Positions 40,196-49,309 of a stretch of DNA of 64,000 nt are shown piece after piece. This DNA is from Bacillota bacterium (GTDB taxonomy: Bacteria; Bacillota; Clostridia; TANB77; UBA1234), in assembly GCA_016280725.1 (NCBI GenBank), contig JAEEHF010000047.1, positions 107,361 to 171,360 on the forward strand. The letters run 5' to 3'. How positions within the stretch are numbered: position 1 is the first letter of the stretch; each line of letters opens with the position of its first letter. The notes beneath the pieces are model-generated. The model searched no databases, was not told the DNA's origin, and was given only the letters and a program-made list of their open reading frames with translations. The position numbers and the translations under genes were made by a program.

Positions 40196-41344
40196 CTACA
40201 TTTTGATTATTTTTTCCCATGGTAAATCTGGCTTTCCAAAATGACCATAGTTTGTTGTCTTTTTATAAATAGGTTTTCTTAAATCTAAATATTCTATTAT
40301 TCCCGTCGGAGTAAGGTTAAAAGTCTCTTTGATTTTTATAATTATTTCTTCTTCTGGAATAGTATTAGTTCCAAAAGTATCTACAAAAATTGATGTTGGC
40401 TTTGCAACTCCAATTGCATATGAAAGCTGGATTTCACACTTTTTAGCGTATCCATTTGCAACAATATTTTTTGCAATATGTCTTGCCATATAGGTTGCTG
40501 ACCTATCAACTTTTGTTGGGTCTTTGCCAGAAAATGCACCACCTCCATGATGTGCAACTCCTCCATAAGTATCGACGATAATCTTACGGCCAGTAAGTCC
40601 GCTATCACCCTTTGGACCAGCTATAACAAATCTTCCTGTTGCATTAATAAATATTTTTGTCTTGTTATCTAAGTAATCTTTTGGAATAACCGCATCAATA
40701 ACTTTTTCTTTTATCTCTCTTCTTAACTCTTCTATATTCTTATCATCTCTGTGCTGTGTTGAAACAACAATTGCATCTATCCTTTTAATTTTTCCATCTT
40801 CAAATTCTGCTGTTACCTGCGTTTTTCCATCTGGACCTATTCCGCTTATTTCATTGTTCTTTCTAGCTTCAGTAAGTCTTTTTGATAGCTTATGAGCATA
40901 ATATATGGTAATTGGCATATACTCTTCGGTTTCGTCAGTTGCATAACCAAACATGATGCCTTGGTCTCCTGCACCACCTGATGAAATCTCTTCACCATTT
41001 TTATCTTCAAAAGATTTATCTACGCCCATACTTATATCACTTGATTGCTTCGAAATAGATAATTCGATTTTGCATGTTTTATAATCTATATCTGCATCAC
41101 CAAAATATCCGATTTCTTTAATTGCGTCTCTAACTATTTTTTCTATCTCATCATTTGAAAAATTAGCACTTGATGTAACTTCTCCGGTAACAAAAATTAT
41201 TCCTTTTCCTGCAACTGTTTCTATTGCCACTCTAGAAAACGGATCTTTCTCAATATATGCATCAAGAATGCTATCCGAAATGAAATCGCAAAGTTTATCT
41301 GGATGTCCCTCGGTAACACTTTCCGACGTAAAAAATGTATTCAT
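40196..41344 (-). CDS. metK: S-adenosylmethionine synthetase
   Basis: [54 protein letters not shown]. Confidence 0.98.
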   Translation of the reverse strand: MNTFFTSESVTEGHPDKLCDFISDSILDAYIEKDPFSRVAIETVAGKGIIFVTGEVTSSANFSNDEIEKIVRDAIKEIGYFGDADIDYKTCKIELSISKQSSDISMGVDKSFEDKNGEEISSGGAGDQGIMFGYATDETEEYMPITIYYAHKLSKRLTEARKNNEISGIGPDGKTQVTAEFEDGKIKRIDAIVVSTQHRDDKNIEELRREIKEKVIDAVIPKDYLDNKTKIFINATGRFVIAGPKGDSGLTGRKIIVDTYGGVAHHGGGAFSGKDPTKVDRSATYMARHIAKNIVANGYAKKCEIQLSYAIGVAKPTSIFVDTFGTNTIPEEEIIIKIKETFNLTPTGIIEYLDLRKPIYKKTTNYGHFGKPDLPWEKIIKM

Positions 41345-41458
41345 ATTAAACCTCCTACACTATTGTGCCTTGAAATAATAGCACATATAGAGCAAATTTT
41401 CAATTAAATGCTTTTATTTGTTTTTTTATTATTTTATAATCTTTATGAGGAGATTTTT

Positions 41459-42151
41459 ATGGAAAATATAATTCGAGTTAAAGATATAAAAGAAATAGAA
41501 AACACTGATTTGCCAGATAACGCAGTGATAATTCAATTAGACAATGATTATAAGCACATAAAAAAAGAATTTAGAAAAAAGATTCCAGAAGCAGTCAAAA
41601 GCAATCTGCCAATAATTCTAGTAGAAAATGACTCAACATATACTTCGGAATTTGAAAAGTGTATTCATGCACTATCTATTAAAGATAAAAAAGAACGTAT
41701 TACATATATATACGAAAATGTTTGCGACTATTTAGATTCGCAATTTTCAAATTGCAATTTGTGCCAATTTAAAGATAATAAATGCTTGGCAAATAGAGAA
41801 ATACATAATTTTGACTCAATGGGATGTTGTCATCTTTTTGACTCATATAGTATTTTTAGCATTTCGATTCGTCCAAAAGAATATGATGTATGTCCATATT
41901 TAAAAAACAAAAGTTGTAGCACGCAAAACATTTCTTGCAAATTATTTACATGTAGGTATTTGAGAAAAAAAGGTATTTATTTTAACTATAGAAAAATGTT
42001 ATTATTAACATTATTTCTAACCGAAAAACAATTAGATATTGCTAGATTTAACTACTTTAGAACGAAAGAAGAAATAATTAATAAATTACTTAAAAAGGAT
42101 TATTCTCCATATATTTGGTGGCTATTCATTAGAGGCTACAAAATAAGATAA
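41459..42151 (+). CDS. Cys-rich hypothetical protein
   Basis: RBS gaggag before ATG 41459; CNLCQFKDNKC, GCCHLF, CPYLKNKSC, CKLFTC clusters. Confidence 0.7.
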   Translation: MENIIRVKDIKEIENTDLPDNAVIIQLDNDYKHIKKEFRKKIPEAVKSNLPIILVENDSTYTSEFEKCIHALSIKDKKERITYIYENVCDYLDSQFSNCNLCQFKDNKCLANREIHNFDSMGCCHLFDSYSIFSISIRPKEYDVCPYLKNKSCSTQNISCKLFTCRYLRKKGIYFNYRKMLLLTLFLTEKQLDIARFNYFRTKEEIINKLLKKDYSPYIWWLFIRGYKIR

Positions 42152-42153
42152 TT

Positions 42154-42188
42154 AAAGAGACTTGAAATCTTCAAGTCTCTTGTTTTTT
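42154..42188. terminator. terminator AAGAGACTTGAAatctTCAAGTCTCTTGTTTTTT
   Basis: Stem plus T-run between convergent genes. Confidence 0.8.
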
Positions 42189-43752
42189 ATTCAATAGGTC
42201 TTTGCTTTAGCCTCAAGTAGCCATACTCTTCCCAACGGTTATAGTCAAGATTTAGTCTAAATACTATTCTTGGTTTTTCACCTGCTCTGTTCTTATCTAC
42301 TACGCATGCATAGTACCTTGTATTAAATACATCTGGCTTTTCAAAATCTTTAAAATGGTTCTGTGACTCATCATCAACATCTAGTTCGTCACTTACTTCG
42401 TATTGATCATATGTTGAATTATTAATTTCTTTTATTAAGCAAAGATTATCTAATACTTCCTTAACTGTTCTTGATGTTGCGATATCATTAATATTCATGC
42501 TTAAAGGTGGTGTTGAACTTTCTGCAAGCTGTAAGGTTGAGCCAATAAATACTTCAAACTTTTGAGCTATTGTAGAAAGAACCGTTGCCGTCTTTTTAAT
42601 TTCTTCAACATTACCAATGTTATCAATATCAGTTTTCAAAGTATCATAGAAGAAATACTCCATTCCCTCTTTGTAGTAATAGTCCATGATAATATCTCTA
42701 AGTTCGTCATTCGTATGGTCTGATGTATAAACCATATAAATAGAGTTATTGATTTGCGTTTCAACCCAATCCGTAACTTTTACTGTACTTTTAAATTCTT
42801 CTGAATATTTTTCCAATCTTTTAATAAAATCTTTTCTAGATTCATCTTCTTTTTGAATTATAAAACCGTCTTCATCAACTTCAACTTGGTCTTTTTTATC
42901 TTCATCAACTCTAAATTTCATTGCAAGAAGTTCTGCCTCTTTTTTGTGAAGTTTTTGACCATGAATTGCTTGAATTTCAGGAGTATTAACAATTGTTGTA
43001 ATTAAACATAGTTTCATTTTATCTTCCGTCATTTCGTTTGATATTAGCAAAACTTTTTTATGTTCAACAAACGCGATATGACACAAAAGCGAAACTACAA
43101 AACGTGATTTACCTGAGTTAGATGGCATAGCAAATGCAGCCGTCTCACCCTTTCTAAAACCCTTAAATGTTTTTGATAAAATTGGATATGGAAGTGAAAT
43201 TCCAGTCGTTAGGTTGTTGTCACCTGTTAGCAAGAAGTCAGTAACATACTCACTCATTACTGATTCTTTAATACTACTTAAGAAATCCAAATTGTTAATT
43301 CTACTTTGAATTTCGGCAATAGTCATGTCTTCATAACGAGCATAATGCCTAATCTGAAGTATCTTTTTTTGAATTACTTCGGTTGGAGCAACTTTATATG
43401 CTTTTTTTAGCAAAAATAGCTTTTTTATTTTAACGAAAGTGTCTTCGATATTAGCACCAGATTTTTGAGCATATTGCTTACAAGTATCAATATGCATTTG
43501 CGTATCGTCTCTAACTTTTGGGAAAGAGAACGGACTCTTAACAGACTCAGCAACGTAAGCCTGGCCTTCCCTAAAGATAACAAGCTTATATACATCTAGT
43601 AAATTTGGCACGCTGAAACAACACTCTGAATTTTCAAGGTAGTACCTTGAAATAGACTTTGGATTTATATGCATTAAACCACAATAGATAACCTCTAATT
43701 CCTTGTCTACCAGGTCATCCGGGTATTTAAACGTATCTTCTTTTGTAGCCAT
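42187..43752 (-). CDS. DnaB-like (SF4/RecA-fold) helicase/ATPase
   Basis: GFRKGETAAFAMPSNSGKSRFVVSLLCHIAF Walker A, ISNEMTED, FFYDTLKTD; RBS gaggagat before ATG 43752. Confidence 0.75.
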   Translation of the reverse strand: MATKEDTFKYPDDLVDKELEVIYCGLMHINPKSISRYYLENSECCFSVPNLLDVYKLVIFREGQAYVAESVKSPFSFPKVRDDTQMHIDTCKQYAQKSGANIEDTFVKIKKLFLLKKAYKVAPTEVIQKKILQIRHYARYEDMTIAEIQSRINNLDFLSSIKESVMSEYVTDFLLTGDNNLTTGISLPYPILSKTFKGFRKGETAAFAMPSNSGKSRFVVSLLCHIAFVEHKKVLLISNEMTEDKMKLCLITTIVNTPEIQAIHGQKLHKKEAELLAMKFRVDEDKKDQVEVDEDGFIIQKEDESRKDFIKRLEKYSEEFKSTVKVTDWVETQINNSIYMVYTSDHTNDELRDIIMDYYYKEGMEYFFYDTLKTDIDNIGNVEEIKKTATVLSTIAQKFEVFIGSTLQLAESSTPPLSMNINDIATSRTVKEVLDNLCLIKEINNSTYDQYEVSDELDVDDESQNHFKDFEKPDVFNTRYYACVVDKNRAGEKPRIVFRLNLDYNRWEEYGYLRLKQRPIE

Positions 43753-43816
43753 TTTATCTCCTCTTTTGTTATTATTTGATATCATTTTATCATTACTAAA
43801 ATTGCATTTCAAGACA

Positions 43817-43945
43817 AGGTTTTTGGGGACACGACAGTTAGACCTGCTCACCAGGTTTTTGGGGACACGACGGTCACACCTGCTCACCAGGTTTTTGGGG
43901 ACACGACAGTTAGACCTGCTTACCAGTTTTTTGGGGACAGGTCAC
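43817..43945. repeat. 36-bp tandem array of the GGGGACACGAC repeat, four units
   Basis: AGGTTTTTGGGGACACGAC starts at 43817, 43853, 43889; degenerate AGTTTTTTGGGGACAGG at 43925; constant 36-bp spacing. Confidence 0.93.
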
Positions 43946-43969
43946 CCCCCAACTTTTGAACAAAAACAC

Positions 43970-44001
43970 TTGATTTTTCCTGCATATTATGTTAACATAA
44001 T
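43970..44001 (+). promoter_or_regulatory. putative promoter overlapped by 16-bp perfect palindrome ATTATGTTAACATAAT
   Basis: ttgatt 43970-43975, taacat 43993-43998; palindrome 43986-44001. Confidence 0.65.
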
Positions 44002-44064
44002 GGTTGGTAATAGTGTATCCCAATAAATCGACCGAGCTTGTAAGCTCAAAAGGAGGATGTACGC

Positions 44065-44304
44065 ATGATCAGGAGTTCCAAGCGATTCAATTCTCTGGTA
44101 AACAACCTTGCCTTTTTCTGGAACATGGATCGTGAAGAATGCTGGGCTGTTGCTTCCCGGATGGGATGGAAAATGTCTCTTCAGAATGGCTCGGAAGTAT
44201 GGACAGCCATCCGTCTGAATGGAACGACCCTGGTAGTGGCTCAGTATCTCGGCGAGAATGCCGATATGGAATGGATTTTCAACGAGATTCCTCTCCGGAG
44301 GTAA
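44065..44304 (+). CDS. 79-aa hypothetical protein (GC-shifted)
   Basis: RBS aaaggaggat; MIRSSKRFNSLVNNLAFFWNMDREECWAVASRMGWKMSLQNGSEVWTAIRLNGTTLVVAQYLGENADMEWIFNEIPLRR; terminator follows. Confidence 0.7.
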   Translation: MIRSSKRFNSLVNNLAFFWNMDREECWAVASRMGWKMSLQNGSEVWTAIRLNGTTLVVAQYLGENADMEWIFNEIPLRR

Positions 44305-44320
44305 AATTATCCTCAGAACA

Positions 44321-44350
44321 CAAAAAAGCACCCGAAAGGGTGCTTTTTTT
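44321..44350 (+). terminator. rho-independent terminator
   Basis: AAAAAGCACCCgaaaGGGTGCTTTTTTT. Confidence 0.9.
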
Positions 44351-44383
44351 GATTATATTTGCTAATCTTAGTTTCCCTGACCT

Positions 44384-44500
44384 GTCCCCGAAAACCTGGT
44401 GAGCAGGTGTGACCGTCGTGTCCCCAAAAACCTGGTAAGCAGGTGTGACCGTCGTGTCCCCAAAAACCTTAACCGTCGTGTCCCCAAAAACCTGGTTAGC
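44384..44500. repeat. GGGGACACGAC repeat array, inverted orientation relative to 43817 array
   Basis: acctggtgagcaggtgtgaccgtcgtgtccccaaaa x about 3 with one truncated unit; last unit runs into ileS stop codon. Confidence 0.9.
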
Positions 44501-47500
44501 AGACTTTTAGAGATACTTTAATCTTCTCTCCATTTATATCTAATTCTGTACCAGCATTTTCTTTTTGTTCTACTTTATCTGCTAAAGTTTCATCTGCTAT
44601 TTGCTCTTTGTTCTTTTCTATTATTTCTTCTAATTTATCATTGCCACAATAGTACATTTCGATATGATTTTGAACTTCAAATCCGGAATCTTTTCTTAGA
44701 TTTTGTATCTTAGAGATATACTCTCTTACAAATCCTTCTTCGATTAATTCATCATTTAATTCAACGTCTAGAACTACTGTTAAATCGCCACCTTGTGCAG
44801 ATACATACTTATCTGATTTTGTTGTTTCAACAAGCATGTCTTCTTCAAGAAGTTCATATTTTGTTCCGTCTAATTCTATTACAACTTTACCATTTGCATT
44901 TAGTTCGGCAACGAATTTTGTTCCGTCTGTTTCATTTAAATATGTTCTTAATTTTTGTAAATCTTTTCCAAATTTTGGTCCACATGTCTTTAGATTTGGT
45001 TTAACATTATACGATACAAACTTACCAGCATCTTCAGTAAATTCAACTTCTTTAACGTTTAATTCTTCTTTTATGATGTAATAATATCCTTCATCTAAAT
45101 GTCTCTTTGTTCCAACATATGCCTTAGATAGAACTTGTCTATTTTTCATATTTGAAACATTTCTACATGTTCTTCCAAGAGTAACTATGTCTAATACTAG
45201 GTCCATGTTTTGCTCAAGTTTTGCATCTATGAAGCTTTCCTCAACAGCTGGGAAGTCGCATAGATGGATACTTTCTGGTGCATTTTTATCAAAGTTTACA
45301 ACTAAGTTTTGATAGATTTGTTCTGTCATAAATGGTACAAATGGTGCGCATACTTTAGATAATGTAACTAATGTTGTGTATAGAGTCATATATGCATTTA
45401 TCTTATCTTGTTCCATTCCCTTTGCCCAGAATCTATCTCTTGAACGTCTTACGTACCAGTTTGATAGCTCATCTGTAAAGTCTTGGATTGCTCTTGCAGA
45501 CTCTGTTATCTTGTATTCCATCATGTTGCTATCTACAAATTTAACTAAGCTATTTAGTTTTGATAAAACCCATTTATCCATTTGTGAAAGCTTATCATAC
45601 TCAAGCTTATATTCCATTGGATTAAAGTTATCTATATCGGCATATAATACATAGAAAGCATAAGTATTCCAGAATGTTCCTATGAATTTTCTTTGATATT
45701 CAGAAACAGCATCATCATAAAATCTTGTTGGAAGCCATGGTGATGAAGAAGCTGCAAAATACCAACGTACAGCATCAGCGCCTTGCTTATCTAATACTGA
45801 CCAAGGGTCTACTACATTGCCCTTGTGTTTACTCATCTTAAGTCCATCTTTATCTTGAACGTGTCCTAATACTAAGCAATTTTCAAAAGGTGATTTATCG
45901 AATAGAAGTGTAGATATTGCCATAAGTGTATAGAACCATCCTCTTGTTTGGTCGATAGCTTCAGATATAAATTGAGCAGGAAAATGCTTTTCAAATAATT
46001 CTTTATTTTCAAATGGATAGTGATATTGTGCAAATGGCATTGAACCAGAATCAAACCAACAGTCTATAACGTATGGTACTCTGTTCATTGTCTTTCCACA
46101 TTTTTCGCACTTAATGTGAACTTCGTCTATGTATGGTTTATGAAGTTCTATATCGTCTGGAACATTATCACCAAGTTTTTTAAGTTCTTCTATTGAACCT
46201 ATAACGTGGTGATGACCACATTCGCACTCCCATACTGGAAGTGGTGTTCCCCAGTATCTAGAACGAGATAGACCCCAGTCTATGACGTTTTCTAGAAAGT
46301 TTCCAAATCTTCCCTCTTTGATATTGTCTGGCATCCAATTTACAGTGTTGTTGTTTTTAACTAGTCTATCGCGAAGTGAAGACATCTTTATAAACCATGT
46401 ATCGATTGCATAGTATAGAAGTGGTGTATCACATCTCCAGCAGAATGGATATGAGTGCTCAAATGGGATTGCTTCGAATAAAAGACCTCTTTCTTCTAAG
46501 TCTTTTAATACAAGCTTATCAGCATCTTTTACAAAAGTTCCAGCCCACTCTCCCGTTTCTTTTGTAAAGTTTCCTTGTTCATCAACTAATTGTATAAATG
46601 GCAAATCATTTTCTCTACCAACTCTAGCATCATCTTCACCAAATGCAGGAGCTATATGAACAATACCCGTACCGTCTGTAAGTGTAACATAGTTATCAGC
46701 AACTACATACCATGCTCTTCCCTCTACTGTGTCTTTAACGAATGGATATAAAGGTTCATAGTCTGTTTGACATAGTTCTGTACCTACACATTTTCTAACA
46801 ACTTCATATTTTCCTTTTAAAACAGAAGAAGCAAGTGCCTCAGCCAAGATGTATTTAGTACCATCTTCCATTTTGCATACAGCGTACATTTCATTTGGAT
46901 TTACGCAAAGTGCTGTATTTGATGGAAGTGTCCAAGGTGTAGTTGTCCATGCTAAGATGTATGTATTTTCCTCATTTTTAACTTTAAATCTAGCTATACA
47001 TGATGTTTCTTTAACATCTTTATACCCTTGTGCTACTTCATGAGAAGAAAGTGATGTTCCGCAGCGTGGACAATATGGTACAACTTTATGACCTTTATAT
47101 AATAAACCTTTATCATTTATTGTCTTTAATGCCCACCAAACTGATTCGATATAATTGTTTTCATAAGTTACATATGGATTGTCCATATCTGCCCAGAATC
47201 CAACTCTATCTGACATTTCTTCCCATTCGTGTTTATACTTCCAAACGCTTTCTTTACATTGTTTTATAAATGGCTCAACACCATATTTTTCAATTTGAGG
47301 TTTTCCATTTATACCTAGTGCTTTTTCAACTTCTAGTTCTACTGGAAGACCATGTGTATCCCAACCTGCCTTTCTAGGAACTTCATAGCCTTTCATGGTC
47401 ATAAACCTTGGAACAACGTCTTTAAATACACGTGTTTCGATGTGGCCTATATGTGGCTTTCCATTAGCTGTTGGAGGGCCATCATAAAACATAAATGTTT

Positions 47501-47621
47501 TATGCCCTTCTCTTGTTTTCATACTTTTTTGGAAGATATCATTTTTCTTCCAAAACTCGATGATTTCTTTTTCTCTGTCAACAAAGTTAAGTTCTGTTGA
47601 AACTTTTTTGTACAAACTCAT
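44496..47621 (-). CDS. ileS: isoleucyl-tRNA synthetase (start likely 47621)
   Basis: FYDGPPTANGKPHIGHI, DGLKMSKHKGNVVDPW (KMSKS), full-length IleRS. Confidence 0.97.
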   Translation of the reverse strand: MSLYKKVSTELNFVDREKEIIEFWKKNDIFQKSMKTREGHKTFMFYDGPPTANGKPHIGHIETRVFKDVVPRFMTMKGYEVPRKAGWDTHGLPVELEVEKALGINGKPQIEKYGVEPFIKQCKESVWKYKHEWEEMSDRVGFWADMDNPYVTYENNYIESVWWALKTINDKGLLYKGHKVVPYCPRCGTSLSSHEVAQGYKDVKETSCIARFKVKNEENTYILAWTTTPWTLPSNTALCVNPNEMYAVCKMEDGTKYILAEALASSVLKGKYEVVRKCVGTELCQTDYEPLYPFVKDTVEGRAWYVVADNYVTLTDGTGIVHIAPAFGEDDARVGRENDLPFIQLVDEQGNFTKETGEWAGTFVKDADKLVLKDLEERGLLFEAIPFEHSYPFCWRCDTPLLYYAIDTWFIKMSSLRDRLVKNNNTVNWMPDNIKEGRFGNFLENVIDWGLSRSRYWGTPLPVWECECGHHHVIGSIEELKKLGDNVPDDIELHKPYIDEVHIKCEKCGKTMNRVPYVIDCWFDSGSMPFAQYHYPFENKELFEKHFPAQFISEAIDQTRGWFYTLMAISTLLFDKSPFENCLVLGHVQDKDGLKMSKHKGNVVDPWSVLDKQGADAVRWYFAASSSPWLPTRFYDDAVSEYQRKFIGTFWNTYAFYVLYADIDNFNPMEYKLEYDKLSQMDKWVLSKLNSLVKFVDSNMMEYKITESARAIQDFTDELSNWYVRRSRDRFWAKGMEQDKINAYMTLYTTLVTLSKVCAPFVPFMTEQIYQNLVVNFDKNAPESIHLCDFPAVEESFIDAKLEQNMDLVLDIVTLGRTCRNVSNMKNRQVLSKAYVGTKRHLDEGYYYIIKEELNVKEVEFTEDAGKFVSYNVKPNLKTCGPKFGKDLQKLRTYLNETDGTKFVAELNANGKVVIELDGTKYELLEEDMLVETTKSDKYVSAQGGDLTVVLDVELNDELIEEGFVREYISKIQNLRKDSGFEVQNHIEMYYCGNDKLEEIIEKNKEQIADETLADKVEQKENAGTELDINGEKIKVSLKVC

Positions 47622-47642
47622 CTTTTTATATCTCCTTTCATG

Positions 47643-47766
47643 CAATTTGTGTGAAAATCACCTTTCTACTTCGTCATTACGGTCGTCTGCGGTCCTCGAC
47701 GTATATCATACGACTGCGGTCCTCGCTCCCTAATTCCTTGTATAAAGGCAATTTTGACACAAATTG
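47643..47766. mobile_element. MITE-like non-coding element in ileS leader
   Basis: 16-bp inverted termini CAATTTGTGTGAAAAT (47643-47658) / ATTTTGACACAAATTG (47751-47766), one mismatch; interior direct repeat CTGCGGTCCTCG x2 and hairpin CGTATatcATACG. Confidence 0.6.
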
Positions 47767-47837
47767 AAATAATAATTAAAAACTTTTTATGTCGCTGCAA
47801 ATCAAAACTATCGCCATTTTTCATGCAAATCAATAAC

Positions 47838-48092
47838 AAAAAACGTCCTAGACTATAATTAGTCTAGGACGAAATTATCTTAAATTCGCTATACCACCTA
47901 CATACTAACATATGCGTTCCATGTAACGTTGGACAGACGTTGAAAGTTTGCGTAAAGCTTACTTTCAAAACTCCAAGGTGATATCTTTATTCTTACTTAA
48001 CTACTGGGCTTTCACCATCCCCAACTCGCTAAAAGTATGTTCAAAATAAAGCATGTCCTCTTCAATGTTTTTATTAAACTAGGCACATTATA
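47838..48092 (-). promoter_or_regulatory. T-box leader for ileS
   Basis: Minus-strand GTAGGTGGTATAGCG (47887-47901) and terminator CGTCCTAGACT...AGTCTAGGACG-T6 (47838-47871); TATAAT near 48090. Confidence 0.85.
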
Positions 48093-48182
48093 GCACTTTT
48101 TTTAGTAGAAATCAACCATAATTTCTTAGAAAAATAACTTTTTATAGCCAAACTGTATATAAGAAATTAGCTTTCTTCAGGC

Positions 48183-49244
48183 TTATAAGGCTAAAATATA
48201 ATGAGCTATTTCGTCAATTCTAACATAATCCTTCCCTTTTTGCTCAAAATACTGCTCTACTCTGTTTTTATTAGTTTTAAGACTATTAAATTTATCCTCT
48301 ATCTCGTGAAGTCCATCATTATACAATAACTTGGCCTTTTCAATTAGAGTATTATCTCCGCTATAATTGCTCTTATTTATTATTTCGATTCCACATTTTA
48401 ATGTTTCTAAATCCGTATTATAGTAGTTACTGTTTCTTTCGATTTGAGAAACTTTTTCTCGAAGATTATTCATAGCATAAACCAAATATATGTCATCTGA
48501 ACAGTACTTCAAAAGCTCCCTAATTGCATATTCCTGCCAATGATCTGCATACGTTTCAAAATTATTGGTAATATAATAATTCATAGCTTTTTTGGCACTT
48601 TCTAAAAACTGCTCTTCCTCAGTTATTTCATAAGCCATACAAAGTGCTATTACAGCTTCTCCTTCATAGTACACAATCCTATCTTGATCTTTTAAGGTTT
48701 TCCACTCCGCCCAGTATATTTGATTAAACTTTCCATCAAGTCGTTGCATCGAAATAATGCCACTTGCAAGCTTTTTAATTATTTCTTGATACTGTGTATC
48801 ACCGTATGCTTTCTGATATTCACACATTAAGACTGTTGCTAATGCGCAATCACCAACTATTATTTCTTCAGAATCTGATGAGATAATATATGCATGGTCT
48901 TCTTCATCATATATTAAATTATTTAATATATGTCTTATTCCTTTTTCAATTATTTTTCTTTGACTAGAAAGCTTCTTATCGTCATTTTCATACCCTTTTA
49001 ATAACGCAAAATACGATAGCGAATGTCTTAGAATATCATAGTCATCCAGTCTTTTTGTATCATCAAAATAAGAAATGTACTTAAAGCTACCATCCTCTAG
49101 AATCTTACTTTCCAAATATTGAACAAAATCATTTTTAATATCAATTTTAGAATATTCTTTCTGGTGATTATTTGTAACTAAAATGCATACACCAATTAAA
49201 GCAAGACAAATAATTGAAGCAAAGATTATAATTATTTTTTTCAT
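48183..49244 (-). CDS. secreted alpha-helical (alpha/alpha-toroid-like) hypothetical protein
   Basis: N-terminal signal/TM; YYEGEAVIALCMAYEITEEEQFLESAKKAMNYY; operon-like with A2M. Confidence 0.5.
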   Translation of the reverse strand: MKKIIIIFASIICLALIGVCILVTNNHQKEYSKIDIKNDFVQYLESKILEDGSFKYISYFDDTKRLDDYDILRHSLSYFALLKGYENDDKKLSSQRKIIEKGIRHILNNLIYDEEDHAYIISSDSEEIIVGDCALATVLMCEYQKAYGDTQYQEIIKKLASGIISMQRLDGKFNQIYWAEWKTLKDQDRIVYYEGEAVIALCMAYEITEEEQFLESAKKAMNYYITNNFETYADHWQEYAIRELLKYCSDDIYLVYAMNNLREKVSQIERNSNYYNTDLETLKCGIEIINKSNYSGDNTLIEKAKLLYNDGLHEIEDKFNSLKTNKNRVEQYFEQKGKDYVRIDEIAHYILAL

Positions 49245-49309
49245 GGATTAAATTCACCTTTTTAGTATATATGACTGTGGACGCCATAATGGCGTCCACA
49301 AGTTTTTTA

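Noticed and set aside
43753-43887. N-terminal extension of the helicase (MSRCDRRVPKNLVSRSNCRVPKNLV...)
   Set aside because: Encoded by the intergenic repeat; ATG at 43752 has a good RBS.
43817-43945. Possible CRISPR array (36-bp periodicity)
   Set aside because: Units are contiguous with no unique spacers, and no cas genes are nearby; it is a tandem palindromic repeat.
43703-44026. 107-aa ORF with LLTRFLGTRQLD repeats
   Set aside because: Produced by the 36-bp intergenic repeat being open in several frames; overlaps helicase start and the cassette promoter.
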